A stretch of 64,000 nucleotides of DNA. Source: Actinomycetospora straminea. GTDB lineage: Bacteria; Actinomycetota; Actinomycetes; Mycobacteriales; Pseudonocardiaceae. The notes beneath the pieces were generated by a model. The model searched no databases and was not told where the DNA came from. It worked only from the letters and a program-made list of their open reading frames with translations. Of the stretch, positions 16,029 to 24,040 are shown piece after piece (the stretch's first letter is position 1; each line of letters begins with the position of its first letter). The DNA is taken from the NCBI RefSeq assembly GCF_028737255.1, contig NZ_JAQZAN010000003.1, positions 356,018 through 420,017 on the forward strand, written 5' to 3'. The position numbers were made by a program, and so were the translations under genes.

Positions 16029-16717
16029 CGGCGCGGGTCGGGGCTCTGCAGGCCCCCGGGGTGGAGCTCCACGGGGCGCCGCCGGGATCCGGCGCCCTCG
16101 CCGTGGTCCTGCTGCACGGCCGCGACCAGGACCCCGCGTGGATGCGCGAGCACGTGGTCGACCGCCTCGCGGAGCGACTGCCCGACGGGGCCGTCACGTG
16201 GGTCCTCCCCGCCGCACCCGAACGTGCGTGGTACTCCGGGCGCGTCCACGACCCGCTCGAGGAGACCCGTGCTGAGCGCGACCGCGCCGCCGCCGTGGTG
16301 GACGGGCTCGCCGACGCCCTCGCCGCGCACGGCCACGACGCCCGGTCGACGGTGCTCGCGGGCTTCTCCCAGGGCGCCTGCCTCGTGGCCGACCACCTCC
16401 TGCGCCGTCCCCGCCGGTGGGCCGGCGCGGTGGTCTGGACGGGCGCGGCCTTCGGCCCGGTGGGCACCGACCGGTGGTCCGCGCCCGACCCCGCCCCCGA
16501 CCCCGGCCCGCTCGCCGGCCTGCCGGTGCTGCTCACCAACGGCGACGCCGACGCGTGGATCCCGCTGACGGCCACCGAGGAGCTCGCCGGGCTGCTCCGC
16601 GACCGCGGGGCCGAGGTCGAGCTGCGGGTGCAGCCGGGCCGTGACCACGAGGTCGCCGACGACGAGGTGGACGCGGCGGCGGCGCTGCTGCGGCGGCTCG
16701 CGGGGGGCGCCGGCTGA
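16025..16717 (+). CDS. Phospholipase/carboxylesterase-family alpha/beta hydrolase (MhqD-like)
   Basis: 230 residues from GTG 16025. VVLLHGRDQDPAWM near residue 30 is the oxyanion loop, LAGFSQGACL carries the nucleophile Ser, LTNGDADAWIPL the Asp, and PGRDHEVADDEV the His, the order of the PF02230 family. Divergent from the PcpA/MhqO-like dioxygenase, a pairing that mirrors dioxygenase plus hydrolase of the Bacillus mhq (methylhydroquinone) operons. It may hydrolyse a ring-cleavage product or an aromatic ester; quinone detoxification is an alternative to catabolism. Confidence 0.85.
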   Translation: MTARVGALQAPGVELHGAPPGSGALAVVLLHGRDQDPAWMREHVVDRLAERLPDGAVTWVLPAAPERAWYSGRVHDPLEETRAERDRAAAVVDGLADALAAHGHDARSTVLAGFSQGACLVADHLLRRPRRWAGAVVWTGAAFGPVGTDRWSAPDPAPDPGPLAGLPVLLTNGDADAWIPLTATEELAGLLRDRGAEVELRVQPGRDHEVADDEVDAAAALLRRLAGGAG

Positions 16718-16777
16718 GGTGCTCGCCCCGCCGGGGTTGACGATCTCGGCCGTCGCGAGCAGGCTCCCGGGGCGTAC

Positions 16778-16793
16778 ACGGACAGGTGTCCGT
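16778..16793. promoter_or_regulatory. Candidate IclR operator, copy 2, before the CoA-transferase operon
   Basis: ACGGACAGGTGTCCGT: 7-bp perfect arms ACGGACA/TGTCCGT around GG, 25 bp before the start at 16818. It matches the element at 13837 in 14 of 16 bases. Confidence 0.65.
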
Positions 16794-16817
16794 ACAGCGG
16801 ACGGAGGGGTAGGACGC

Positions 16818-18002
16818 ATGGCGCAGGAGGACGACCCGGCCGCGGCGACGGGCGGGGGCCCGCTCGCCGGGCTCCTCGTGGCCGACTTCTCGCGCGTGCT
16901 CGCCGGGCCCTACGCCACGATGTTGCTGGCGGACCTGGGCGCGACGGTGATCAAGGTCGAGTCCCCGCAGGGCGACGAGACCCGCACCTGGATGCCGCCG
17001 ACCCGCGGCGAGACGTCGACCTACTACCTCGGCATCAACCGGGGCAAGCGTTCCATCGCTCTCGACCTGCGCCAGGACGACGACGTCGCGCTCGCCAAGG
17101 AGCTCGCCCGCCGCGCCGACGTCCTCATCGAGAACCTGCGCCCCGGCGGCATGGCCAAGTACGGGCTGGACTACGCCTCGGTGTCCGCCGACAACCCGAC
17201 GCTGATCTACGCGTCGATCTCCGGCTTCGGGTCGACCGGGGGCGCGCACGTCCCCGGCTACGACCTCATGGTGCAGGCGGTCTCGGGGCTGATGAGCCTC
17301 ACCGGCTCGCCCGACGGCCCGCCGTTCCGCGCCGGCATCTCGATCTTCGACGTGATGGCGGGCAAGGACGCCCTCATCGGCATCCTCGCCGCCCTGCGCC
17401 ACCGCGACGCCACGGGTCGCGGCCAGCACGTCGAGCTCTCCCTGCTCGCGTCGGCGATGTCCGGGATGGTCAACCAGAGCTCGGCCTACGCCGCGGGCGG
17501 CGTCGTCCCGACGCGCATGGGCAACGCCCACCCCAGCGTCGTGCCCTACGAGCCGCTGCCCACCGCCGACAACGACCTCATCGTCGCCGCGGCCAACGAC
17601 GGCCAGTTCCGCAAGCTCTGCGGCGTCCTCGGGATGCCCGAGCTCGCCGACGACCCGCGCTTCCGGCGCAACGCCGACCGCACCGAGAACCGCGACGAGC
17701 TGCGCCCGATCCTCGTCGAGGCGCTGTCGGGCAAGGGCGCCGACGAGTGGTTCGACCTCCTCGTCGAGGCCGGCGTGCCCGCCGGCCCGATCAACAGCGT
17801 CGCCGGGGGGTTCGCGATCGCCGAGCGCTTCGGGCTCGACCCGATCGTCGAGGTCGGCGCGGGCGAGCGGGCGGTGCCGACCACCCGCAACCCGATCCGC
17901 TTCTCCGAGACCCCGGCGACCTACGAGCTGCCGCCGCCCGAGCTCGACGAGCACGGCGCGGAGCTGCGGAAGTGGCTGACCTCCGAAGGCTCGGATGTCT
18001 GA
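16818..18002 (+). CDS. Class III (CaiB/BaiF) CoA-transferase
   Basis: 394 residues, standard length. The start LAGLLVADFSRVLAGPYATM split, then LGATVIKVESPQGDETR, YLGINRGKRSIALDLRQ and IENLRPGGM are the family pattern; the catalytic Asp is expected in the GYDLMVQAVSGLMSLTG region. ATG 16818 follows GGAGGGG. It moves CoA from an acyl-CoA donor to a carboxylic acid. It overlaps the next gene by eight bases and leads a four-gene operon ending in an intradiol dioxygenase and a MetE-like protein, so the acceptor is probably a ring-cleavage-derived dicarboxylic or tricarboxylic acid. Confidence 0.9.
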   Translation: MAQEDDPAAATGGGPLAGLLVADFSRVLAGPYATMLLADLGATVIKVESPQGDETRTWMPPTRGETSTYYLGINRGKRSIALDLRQDDDVALAKELARRADVLIENLRPGGMAKYGLDYASVSADNPTLIYASISGFGSTGGAHVPGYDLMVQAVSGLMSLTGSPDGPPFRAGISIFDVMAGKDALIGILAALRHRDATGRGQHVELSLLASAMSGMVNQSSAYAAGGVVPTRMGNAHPSVVPYEPLPTADNDLIVAAANDGQFRKLCGVLGMPELADDPRFRRNADRTENRDELRPILVEALSGKGADEWFDLLVEAGVPAGPINSVAGGFAIAERFGLDPIVEVGAGERAVPTTRNPIRFSETPATYELPPPELDEHGAELRKWLTSEGSDV

Positions 18003-18804
18003 GGCCCGCGAGTACCCCACCGCGCTGGGCGCCTCGTCGAAGGACGCCATCACGCTGCTCGGCCACGACCTGGCGAACGACGTCATGGGCGAGGTCGGGT
18101 TCGGCGAGCTCGCGTTCTGGCTCGCCACCCAGCGACGCCCGACGCCCGGCGAGACCCGGGTGTTCGAGGCCGTCCTCGCCGCGCTGGCCGACCACGGCTA
18201 CACGCCGACCGCGATCATCACCCGGCTGACCCACCTGTCCGCGCCCGACTCGGTGCAGGGCGCGCTCGCCGCGGGCCTGCTCGCCGGCGGCTCGCGCTTC
18301 CTCGGCGTCACCGAGGACTGCGGGCGGTTCCTGCACGACGTGCTCGCGGCGCAGGAGTCGCTGCCCACCGACGACGCCGGGTGGGACGACCTCGCCCGCG
18401 CGACGGTCCAGCGCCGGCGCGAGGCGAAGAAGTTCGTCCCCGGTCTCGGCCACCACGTCCACAAGGACGGCGACCCCCGCACGCCGCGGCTCATGGCGAT
18501 CGCCGAGGAGGAGGGGATCACCGGCCCGCACCTCGCGCTCTTCGCGGCGATCGGGCGGGTGCACCCGGAGATCCTCGGCCGGACGCTGCCGCTCAACGGC
18601 GCCGGCGTCTGCGGGGCGGCCCTCGCCGACCTCGGCCTGCCCCTCGAGCTGCTGCGCGCGTTCGCCCTGCTCGCGCGCACCGCGGGGCTCATCGGCCAGC
18701 TCGCCGAGGAGCTGCGCCACCCCGTCGGCAACGACATCTTCCTGTCGGTGGACCTGCACAACCGGCCCGTCGATCCTGATCCCTACCTCCCGCCCAGCCT
18801 CTGA
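17995..18804 (+). CDS. Citryl-CoA lyase-like protein (citrate synthase family)
   Basis: 269 residues, shorter than citrate synthase (~370-430) and equal to the lyase-like branch. PGLGHHVHKDGDPRTPRL carries the His of the active site and the CoA/substrate Arg; the later HPVGNDIF segment ends the fold. The usual citrate synthase N-terminal domain is missing. Such proteins cleave or condense hydroxyacyl-CoAs. It overlaps the CoA-transferase gene by eight bases (ATGTCTGA), implying sequential reactions: CoA activation followed by retro-aldol cleavage to acyl-CoA plus an oxoacid. The exact thioester is unknown. Confidence 0.82.
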   Translation: MSEAREYPTALGASSKDAITLLGHDLANDVMGEVGFGELAFWLATQRRPTPGETRVFEAVLAALADHGYTPTAIITRLTHLSAPDSVQGALAAGLLAGGSRFLGVTEDCGRFLHDVLAAQESLPTDDAGWDDLARATVQRRREAKKFVPGLGHHVHKDGDPRTPRLMAIAEEEGITGPHLALFAAIGRVHPEILGRTLPLNGAGVCGAALADLGLPLELLRAFALLARTAGLIGQLAEELRHPVGNDIFLSVDLHNRPVDPDPYLPPSL

Positions 18805-18825
18805 GAGCCACCCAGGAGGGTCGCG

Positions 18826-19710
18826 ATGGCGCACCCGGCCACCCCCACCACGCCGATGACCGTCACCGAGGACACGATCACCGACCTCGCCGCGGCGCGG
18901 TGGTCGACGGCGCACGACCCGCGCACCGCGGAGCTGATGAGCGCGCTGGTCCGCCACCTCCACGCGTTCGCCCGCGAGACGCGCCTGTCCGAGGGCGAGT
19001 GGATGGCGGCGATGCGCTGGCTGACCGAGGTCGGGCAGATCAGCGACGAGAAGCGCGAGGAGTTCATCCTCGCGTCGGACGTCCTCGGCCTGTCGATGCT
19101 CGTGGTGCAGCAGAACCACCGCTTCGACGAGGGCGCGACGCCCGCGACCGTGCTCGGCCCGTTCTTCATCGAGGACTCGCCGCAGCTCGGGTACGGCGCG
19201 GACATGTCCGACGGCATCCCGGGGACGCCGCTGTTCGTGCACGGCACGGTCCGCGCGCTCGACGGGTCGCCCGTGCCGGGCGCGGTGCTCGACGTCTGGC
19301 AGGCCGACGCCGAGGGGGCCTACGAGTCCCAGCTCGAGGTCGACGAGGCCCGGCTGCGCGCGAAGTACACCGCCCGCGAGGACGGCACCTACTGCGTGCG
19401 CACCATCGCCCCGCTCGGCTACGCGATCCCGATGGACGGGCCCGTCGGGCACCTCATCGCGCAGACCGACATCAGCCACTTCCGGCCCGCGCACGTGCAC
19501 TTCCTGCTCGACGTGCCGGGCTACGCCACGCTGATCACCCACCTGTTCCAGGAGGGTGCGCCCTACCTCGACAGCGACGTCGTGTTCGGCGTCAAGCGCG
19601 AGCTGGTCGTCACCTTCACCGACCGGGAGCCGGGCCCGACGCCCGACGGCGGCCACAGCGACGTCCCGTGGTGCGAGGCCGTCTACGACTTCGTGCTCCA
19701 GCCCGCCTGA
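18826..19710 (+). CDS. Intradiol ring-cleavage dioxygenase (hydroxyquinol/catechol 1,2-dioxygenase type)
   Basis: 294 residues, typical size. N-terminal helical dimer/lipid-tunnel domain (residues ~1-100), then VLGPFFIEDSPQLGYG (first Tyr region) and VLDVWQADAEGAYESQ, YTAREDGTYCVRTIAP, FRPAHVHFLLDVPGY and LITHLFQEGAPYLDSD; the Fe(III) ligands are two Tyr and the two His around HVHF and ITHLF. LGPFF favours the hydroxyquinol 1,2-dioxygenase branch. It would give maleylacetate from hydroxyquinol or a substituted muconate. In a plain hydroxyquinol pathway maleylacetate reductase is expected, but none lies here. Confidence 0.88.
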   Translation: MAHPATPTTPMTVTEDTITDLAAARWSTAHDPRTAELMSALVRHLHAFARETRLSEGEWMAAMRWLTEVGQISDEKREEFILASDVLGLSMLVVQQNHRFDEGATPATVLGPFFIEDSPQLGYGADMSDGIPGTPLFVHGTVRALDGSPVPGAVLDVWQADAEGAYESQLEVDEARLRAKYTAREDGTYCVRTIAPLGYAIPMDGPVGHLIAQTDISHFRPAHVHFLLDVPGYATLITHLFQEGAPYLDSDVVFGVKRELVVTFTDREPGPTPDGGHSDVPWCEAVYDFVLQPA

Positions 19711-19733
19711 CCGCCCCGATCCGAGGAGCCGCC

Positions 19734-20771
19734 GTGCCGTCCCTGCCCCTGCTGCCCACCTCCCTGGTCGGCAGCTACGCCCAGCCCGACTGGCTCATCG
19801 ACCGCGGCAAGCTCGCCGGCCGGTTCCCGCCGCGGGTGCGCGCGAAGGAGCTCTGGCGGGTGGCGCCGGAGTTCCTCGCGCAGGCGCAGGACGACGCCAC
19901 GCTGCTGGCGGTCAAGGCGCAGGAGGACGCCGGGCTCGACATCCTCACCGACGGCGAGATCCGGCGGGAGAGCTACTCGAACCACTTCGCCACCGCGCTC
20001 GACGGCGTCGACGTCGACAACCCGGGCAGCGCGCTCGACCGCAGCGGGCACCCCAACCCCGTCCCGCGCATCACCGGGCCGATCACGCGGCCGGCCCCGG
20101 TGGAGGTCGACGACCTGCGCTTCCTGCGCGCGGCCACCGACCGCACGATCAAGATGACCGTGCCGGGGCCGTTCACGATGTCGCAGCAGGCCCAGGACGA
20201 CCACTACGGCGACCCGGGCGCGGCGGCCATGGCGTACGCGGCGGTCGTCAACGCCGAGGTGCGCGACCTCTTCGCGGCCGGCGCCGACGTCGTGCAGATC
20301 GACGAGCCCTACATGCAGGCCCGGCCCGACGCCGCCCGCGCCTACGGGCTCGAGGCGCTGAACGCGGCCCTCGACGGGGTGCAGGGCACCACGGCGGTGC
20401 ACATCTGCTTCGGCTACGCGGCGATCATCCACGAGCGCCCCGAGGGCTACTCGTTCCTGCCCGAGCTCGCCGGGAGCCCCGTCGACCAGATCTCCATCGA
20501 GACCGCGCAGTCGGGTCTCGACCTCGGGATCCTCCGCGACCTCACCGACAAGACGATCATCCTCGGCGTCCTCGACCTGTCCGACGAGACGATCGAGGGC
20601 GCGGACGTCGTCGCCGACCGGGCGCGCCGGGCGTTCGACCTGCTGCCGCCCGAGCAGCTCGTGCTCGCGCCGGACTGCGGGCTGAAGTACCTGCCGCGCC
20701 CGGTGGCCGAGGGCAAGATGCGCGCCCTGGCCGCCGGTGCGGCCCGGCTGCGCGCGGAGCTGGGCGGGTAG
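19734..20771 (+). CDS. MetE C-terminal-domain-like zinc methyltransferase homologue
   Basis: 345 residues from GTG 19734 (GAGGAG upstream), matching only the catalytic half of cobalamin-independent methionine synthase. LPTSLVGSYAQPDWL at the start, TDGEIRRESYSNHF, QIDEPYMQARPD, HICFGYAAI and LAPDCGLKYLPRP give the zinc His/Cys/Cys and acidic substrate residues. Folate-binding N-terminal half is absent. The same fold serves epoxyalkane:CoM transferase and archaeal MetE. Last gene of the operon with an intradiol dioxygenase, so methyl removal from a methoxylated aromatic, or a thiol transfer, is possible; true methionine synthesis is less likely by context. Confidence 0.8.
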   Translation: MPSLPLLPTSLVGSYAQPDWLIDRGKLAGRFPPRVRAKELWRVAPEFLAQAQDDATLLAVKAQEDAGLDILTDGEIRRESYSNHFATALDGVDVDNPGSALDRSGHPNPVPRITGPITRPAPVEVDDLRFLRAATDRTIKMTVPGPFTMSQQAQDDHYGDPGAAAMAYAAVVNAEVRDLFAAGADVVQIDEPYMQARPDAARAYGLEALNAALDGVQGTTAVHICFGYAAIIHERPEGYSFLPELAGSPVDQISIETAQSGLDLGILRDLTDKTIILGVLDLSDETIEGADVVADRARRAFDLLPPEQLVLAPDCGLKYLPRPVAEGKMRALAAGAARLRAELGG

Positions 20772-20863
20772 CGGGTCGTCCTCCCGGACGCCGGTGATCG
20801 AACGGTCGGCCCAGTGGGTACCAGGGGGCTCCAGACGGACGAAGGCCGTTCGAGGAGGAGTCC

Positions 20864-21373
20864 ATGGCCGATCCCGGCGAGTCCACCACGGCGACCCGTG
20901 CGGGCCAGCGGGTCGCGGGCGCCGTCAAGCAGGCGGCGGGCGCGATCACCGACAACCAGGACCTGCGCGCCGAGGGCGAACTGCAGCAGGAGAAGGCGGA
21001 CGCGGCGAAGGAGGCCGAGCGCGCCGACGAGTTCGCCGAGCAGAAGCGCGAGGAGGCCGAGGCGCGGGCCAAGGAGGAGGAGCTGCAGGTCGAGCGCGAG
21101 CGCCTCGCGACCGAGGACGCCGCGGCGGCCCGCGAGGAGCGCGCCGAGCAGGACCGCGCCGCCGAGCAGCGCCGGGCCGCGCAGGAGACGGCGACCCGCC
21201 AGCAGGCCACGGAGCAGGTCGCGCGGTCGCGCGAGCAGGAGCTGCGCCGCGACGAGGTGGACGCGGTGCGCGAGCGCGCCGCCGCCGAGGAGCGCGCGCA
21301 GGACGAGGAGGTCCGGGCGGAGCAGGCGCGCCGGGACGCCGAGGTGATCGAGGACGTGGAGGAGAGCCGATGA
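20864..21373 (+). CDS. CsbD-like protein with long charged coiled coil
   Basis: 169 residues. The first ~45 residues (GQRVAGAVKQAAGAITDNQDLRAEGE split by turns) follow the CsbD pattern of stress proteins; the rest is an uninterrupted Glu/Ala/Arg-rich helix with no Pro or Gly, predicted coiled coil. ATG 20864 has GGAGGAG upstream. Overlaps the next, equally helical gene as ATGA. In Bacillus, csbD is a general-stress gene; a GGGTA element at 20816-20820 is compatible with an alternative sigma factor here. Structural or envelope stress role is inferred. Confidence 0.75.
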   Translation: MADPGESTTATRAGQRVAGAVKQAAGAITDNQDLRAEGELQQEKADAAKEAERADEFAEQKREEAEARAKEEELQVERERLATEDAAAAREERAEQDRAAEQRRAAQETATRQQATEQVARSREQELRRDEVDAVRERAAAEERAQDEEVRAEQARRDAEVIEDVEESR

Positions 21374-21984
21374 GCAACCCGGTGGCCGCGGTGCCGCGCA
21401 CCCTCGTCTCGGTCGGGTTCGGCGTGGCACGCGTGCCCGTCGACCTGCTCGCCCAGGTGACGGGCAACGCGGACAACAAGGAGTGGGGCCCGACGCTGGC
21501 CTTCGACAGCGTCGAGGCGACCGTGCGCGGGATCCTCGGCTCGGTGCTCGGCGACCCCGAGATGAGCGCGCAGGGCCGGGTGGAGGAGGCGCGGGTCCGG
21601 CGGCGCGGCGAGGCCGCGGAGCGCGAGCAGGCCGCGGACGCCCGGCGCGAGGTCGCCGACGACCGGCTCGAGGAGCGCCGACGGCAGGACCAGCAGCAGC
21701 GCGAGCAGGTCCGTGAGCAGGCGAAGGACCAGAAGAAGCGCCTCGAGGAGGAGCGCCGCCAGAAGGCGGAGAAGGCCGAGCAGCGCGAGCAGCAGCGCAA
21801 GGAGCAGGCCGAGCGCGACCGCGCGACGGCGCACGAGCAGATCGACGACCACGCCCACGAGGCGCGGCGGACGCGCGTGCAGGAGGAGTCCGAGGCCGTC
21901 GCCGCCGAGCGCGAGGCGGCCGAGAAGAAGGCCGAGGCCCTCGAGCTGGCCGAGGCCGCCGACGAGGCACGCCGCCGGCGCTGA
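21370..21984 (+). CDS. Hypothetical protein: membrane-apposed head and coiled-coil tail
   Basis: 204 residues. Residues 1-65 are neutral and partly hydrophobic (TLVSVGFGVARVPVDLLAQV) with a folded look; residues ~70-204 are a highly charged E/K/R/Q helix, again without Pro or Gly. I do not recognise a family. Coupled to the CsbD-like gene by ATGA, so both proteins are made together and may form a heteromeric coiled coil. A strong 13-bp hairpin follows. Base composition is as in neighbours. Confidence 0.7.
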   Translation: MSNPVAAVPRTLVSVGFGVARVPVDLLAQVTGNADNKEWGPTLAFDSVEATVRGILGSVLGDPEMSAQGRVEEARVRRRGEAAEREQAADARREVADDRLEERRRQDQQQREQVREQAKDQKKRLEEERRQKAEKAEQREQQRKEQAERDRATAHEQIDDHAHEARRTRVQEESEAVAAEREAAEKKAEALELAEAADEARRRR

Positions 21985-21993
21985 GCACGCGCA

Positions 21994-22025
21994 CGGACCG
22001 GGAGGGGCTGTTCCCTCCCGGTCCG
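21994..22025. terminator. Strong bidirectional hairpin terminator
   Basis: CGGACCGGGAGGG (21994-22006) and its exact complement (22013-22025) form a 13-bp perfect stem with a 6-base loop, between the convergent stops of the coiled-coil gene and the small membrane-protein gene. No U-tract, as often in actinomycetes. Confidence 0.85.
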
Positions 22026-22027
22026 CG

Positions 22028-22306
22028 TCAGGCGGCCGCCGCGCCGCGGCTGCCGTCGTCCGAGGTCAGCACGCTGCCGGCCGCGATGACGAGCGCGATC
22101 GGCCAGTCCAGCAGCCCGGCGGCGGTGAGGCCGACGATCCCGCCGACGTAGACGACCTGGCCCCGCGAGAGCCTGATCGTGCCGAGCCACGGCAGGGGCA
22201 CCGACAACGCCGGGCCGGGTGCGGCGACGTCGTCGCGCGGCGCGGGCGGGCGCGCGGCCGGCGGCGCGGTGGTGGGCTCGACGGTCGCGGCGTGCGTGGC
22301 GGTCAT
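22028..22306 (-). CDS. Small membrane protein, unknown function
   Basis: 92 residues: a Pro/Ala-rich 35-residue N-terminus, then a stretch PWLGTIRLSRGQVVYVGGIV and GLTAAGLLDWPIALVIAAGS forming one long or two short membrane segments, and a short tail. No family recognised, although similar small actinobacterial membrane proteins are common. ATG 22306; it converges on the coiled-coil gene over a strong terminator and is divergent from the gene at 22398. Confidence 0.6.
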   Translation of the reverse strand: MTATHAATVEPTTAPPAARPPAPRDDVAAPGPALSVPLPWLGTIRLSRGQVVYVGGIVGLTAAGLLDWPIALVIAAGSVLTSDDGSRGAAAA

Positions 22307-22397
22307 CCGACAGCGTGCCCGAACCGCGCCGTGCGTACGCCGGGTGCGCGGGCTGCGCGGGCTGCGCGTGCGGTGTCCTGGGCGGGTAGCCGGTGAC

Positions 22398-22730
22398 GTG
22401 CCCGACCGTGACGCCCTCCTGGCCCGCTACCGCGAGCTCGTCGACCGCGAGCTCCCCGCCGCGGCGGCGCGCGAGCACTGGGTGATCCGCCACGACCACT
22501 GCTTCGGCCGCGTCCTGCTCGACGACGCCGTCGGCGGGTGCTGGTACGACGCCCTCGACCGCCGCCGCGGCGCCGCGTACCGCCAGCTCGACGACGAGCG
22601 CCTCGCCCACGCCGTCGCGCAGGGGGAGCGGATGCTCGCCGAGGGCGACCCGCTCGTCCGCGACCTGGACGCCCGGTCGCTGGCCTGGCGGGGCAAGGCG
22701 CCGAAGGCCTCGCCGTCGTCGACCGCGTGA
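22398..22730 (+). CDS. Small hypothetical protein
   Basis: 110 residues from GTG 22398. Soluble, with an aromatic/His-rich middle (EHWVIRHDHCFGRVLLDDAV, GGCWYDALDRR) and a helical C-terminal half (LDDERLAHAVAQGERMLAEG). His, Cys and Trp clustering hints at a ligand or metal site, but I recognise no family. Only two bases before the possible GTG of the PucR gene, so it may share its transcript. Confidence 0.6.
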   Translation: MPDRDALLARYRELVDRELPAAAAREHWVIRHDHCFGRVLLDDAVGGCWYDALDRRRGAAYRQLDDERLAHAVAQGERMLAEGDPLVRDLDARSLAWRGKAPKASPSSTA

Positions 22731-22767
22731 CGTGGACCGCGCCGCCGTCGCGGGGGATGCTGCCCGG

Positions 22768-23970
22768 ATGGTGGCGCCGACCGGGACCGCGCGGGAGTCC
22801 CTCACCGTGCTCTGCCGCGCCCTGCGCGAGGAGGTCGACGAGCTCGCCGACTGCCTGACCGCCCGCATCCTCGAGCGCGAGGACGTCTACGGCGCGCTCG
22901 GGGTGCCGGTGCGCGACGACCTGCGCGCCACGTGCCGGGCGAGCCTCGACCGGCTGCTCACCCAGCTCGCCGGCGACCTGGCGCCCGACGTCGACGCCGC
23001 GGCCCTCACCGTCGACACCGGCCGGCGGCGCGCGCGCCAGGGGGTGCCGCTCGAGGTGGTGCTGCGCGCCTACCGGCAGTGCGGGCGGCTGGTGTGGGAG
23101 CGCATGCGCGCCGTGTCCCGCGCCCGGTTCGGGGGCGAGCACGACGCGGCGCTGCTCGTCGTCGCCGACGACGTGTGGCGCATCCTCGACGCGAGCTCCG
23201 ACCGGCTCGTCGACGCGTACCGGCGCGAGGAGACGCGGCTGCGCGGCCTGGAGCTGGGCCGGCGCTGGGCGGTGATCGAGGGGCTGCTCGCCGGGCGCGG
23301 CCACGAGCCCGCCCGGGCCCGCGACGCCGCCCGCCTGTTCGGCGTCGACGAGGACGCCGCGGTGCTCTGCGTGGTCGCGCCGGTCGGCGACGCCGACGGC
23401 GACCCGCTGCCCGGGGCGTCGGAGGCGCTCGCCGGGTGCGCGACGTCGGTGTGGCACGTACGCTCGGCGGAGGTCGTGGGCGTCGTCATCCCGCAGGACG
23501 AGGACGCCGGGACGACCGTCGTCGACGCCCTGCGCCCCCGCGCGCTCGGCCCGGTGGGGGTGTCGCCGCCGGTCGCGGGCCTCGCGCGGCTCGACGTCGC
23601 GTACCGGTGGGCGCGCCTGGCCGCGCGCACGCTGCCGGCGGGGGCCGGGGCCGTCGCGGACCTCGACGACCGGCTGCCGGAGGCGCTGCTCGCCGAGGCT
23701 CCGGATCTCGTGCCGCGCCTGCGCCGCGCCGCGCTCGGCGACCTGCTCGACCTCCCGCCCGCCGAGCGCGCCGTGCTGCTCGCGACCCTGCGCGCGGTGC
23801 TCGACGCCGACGGCTCGCCGTCCCACGCCGCCGGGGCGCTCTACTGCCACCGCAACACCGTGATGTACCGGCTCGCGCGCCTCGAGTCGCTCACCGGCCG
23901 CCGCCTCGCCGACGCCCGCGACCGCCTGCTCCTCGGCCTCGCGCTCGCCGCCCCGGACGACGACGCGTGA
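22768..23970 (+). CDS. PucR/CdaR-type transcriptional regulator
   Basis: 400 residues from ATG 22768 (GTG 22732 is possible). Helical sensor-like N-terminus (~1-160) with the family segment RRARQGVPLEVVLRAYRQCGRLVW, a middle GGDEF-like domain, and a C-terminal helix-turn-helix: HAAGALYCHRNTVMYRLARL, the highly conserved HTH_30 core that includes RNTVxYRL. Such regulators respond to purines, sugar acids or aromatic compounds. It precedes the P450/IclR/MFS group, but the palindromes there belong more naturally to the IclR protein, so its target is unknown. Confidence 0.88.
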   Translation: MVAPTGTARESLTVLCRALREEVDELADCLTARILEREDVYGALGVPVRDDLRATCRASLDRLLTQLAGDLAPDVDAAALTVDTGRRRARQGVPLEVVLRAYRQCGRLVWERMRAVSRARFGGEHDAALLVVADDVWRILDASSDRLVDAYRREETRLRGLELGRRWAVIEGLLAGRGHEPARARDAARLFGVDEDAAVLCVVAPVGDADGDPLPGASEALAGCATSVWHVRSAEVVGVVIPQDEDAGTTVVDALRPRALGPVGVSPPVAGLARLDVAYRWARLAARTLPAGAGAVADLDDRLPEALLAEAPDLVPRLRRAALGDLLDLPPAERAVLLATLRAVLDADGSPSHAAGALYCHRNTVMYRLARLESLTGRRLADARDRLLLGLALAAPDDDA

Positions 23971-23983
23971 CGACCGGCCGGTC

Positions 23984-23998
23984 TCCCGGCATCCGGGA
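23984..23998. promoter_or_regulatory. Candidate IclR operator before the P450 gene
   Basis: TCCCGGCATCCGGGA: perfect 6-bp arms around CAT, 42 bp before the P450 start. Same spacer and near-same arms as the element at 25289 (13 of 15 bases). Confidence 0.65.
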
Positions 23999-24040
23999 CG
24001 GGGGTGCCCGGCACCGGCGTCGTGGTGCTCGGATGGGTCC

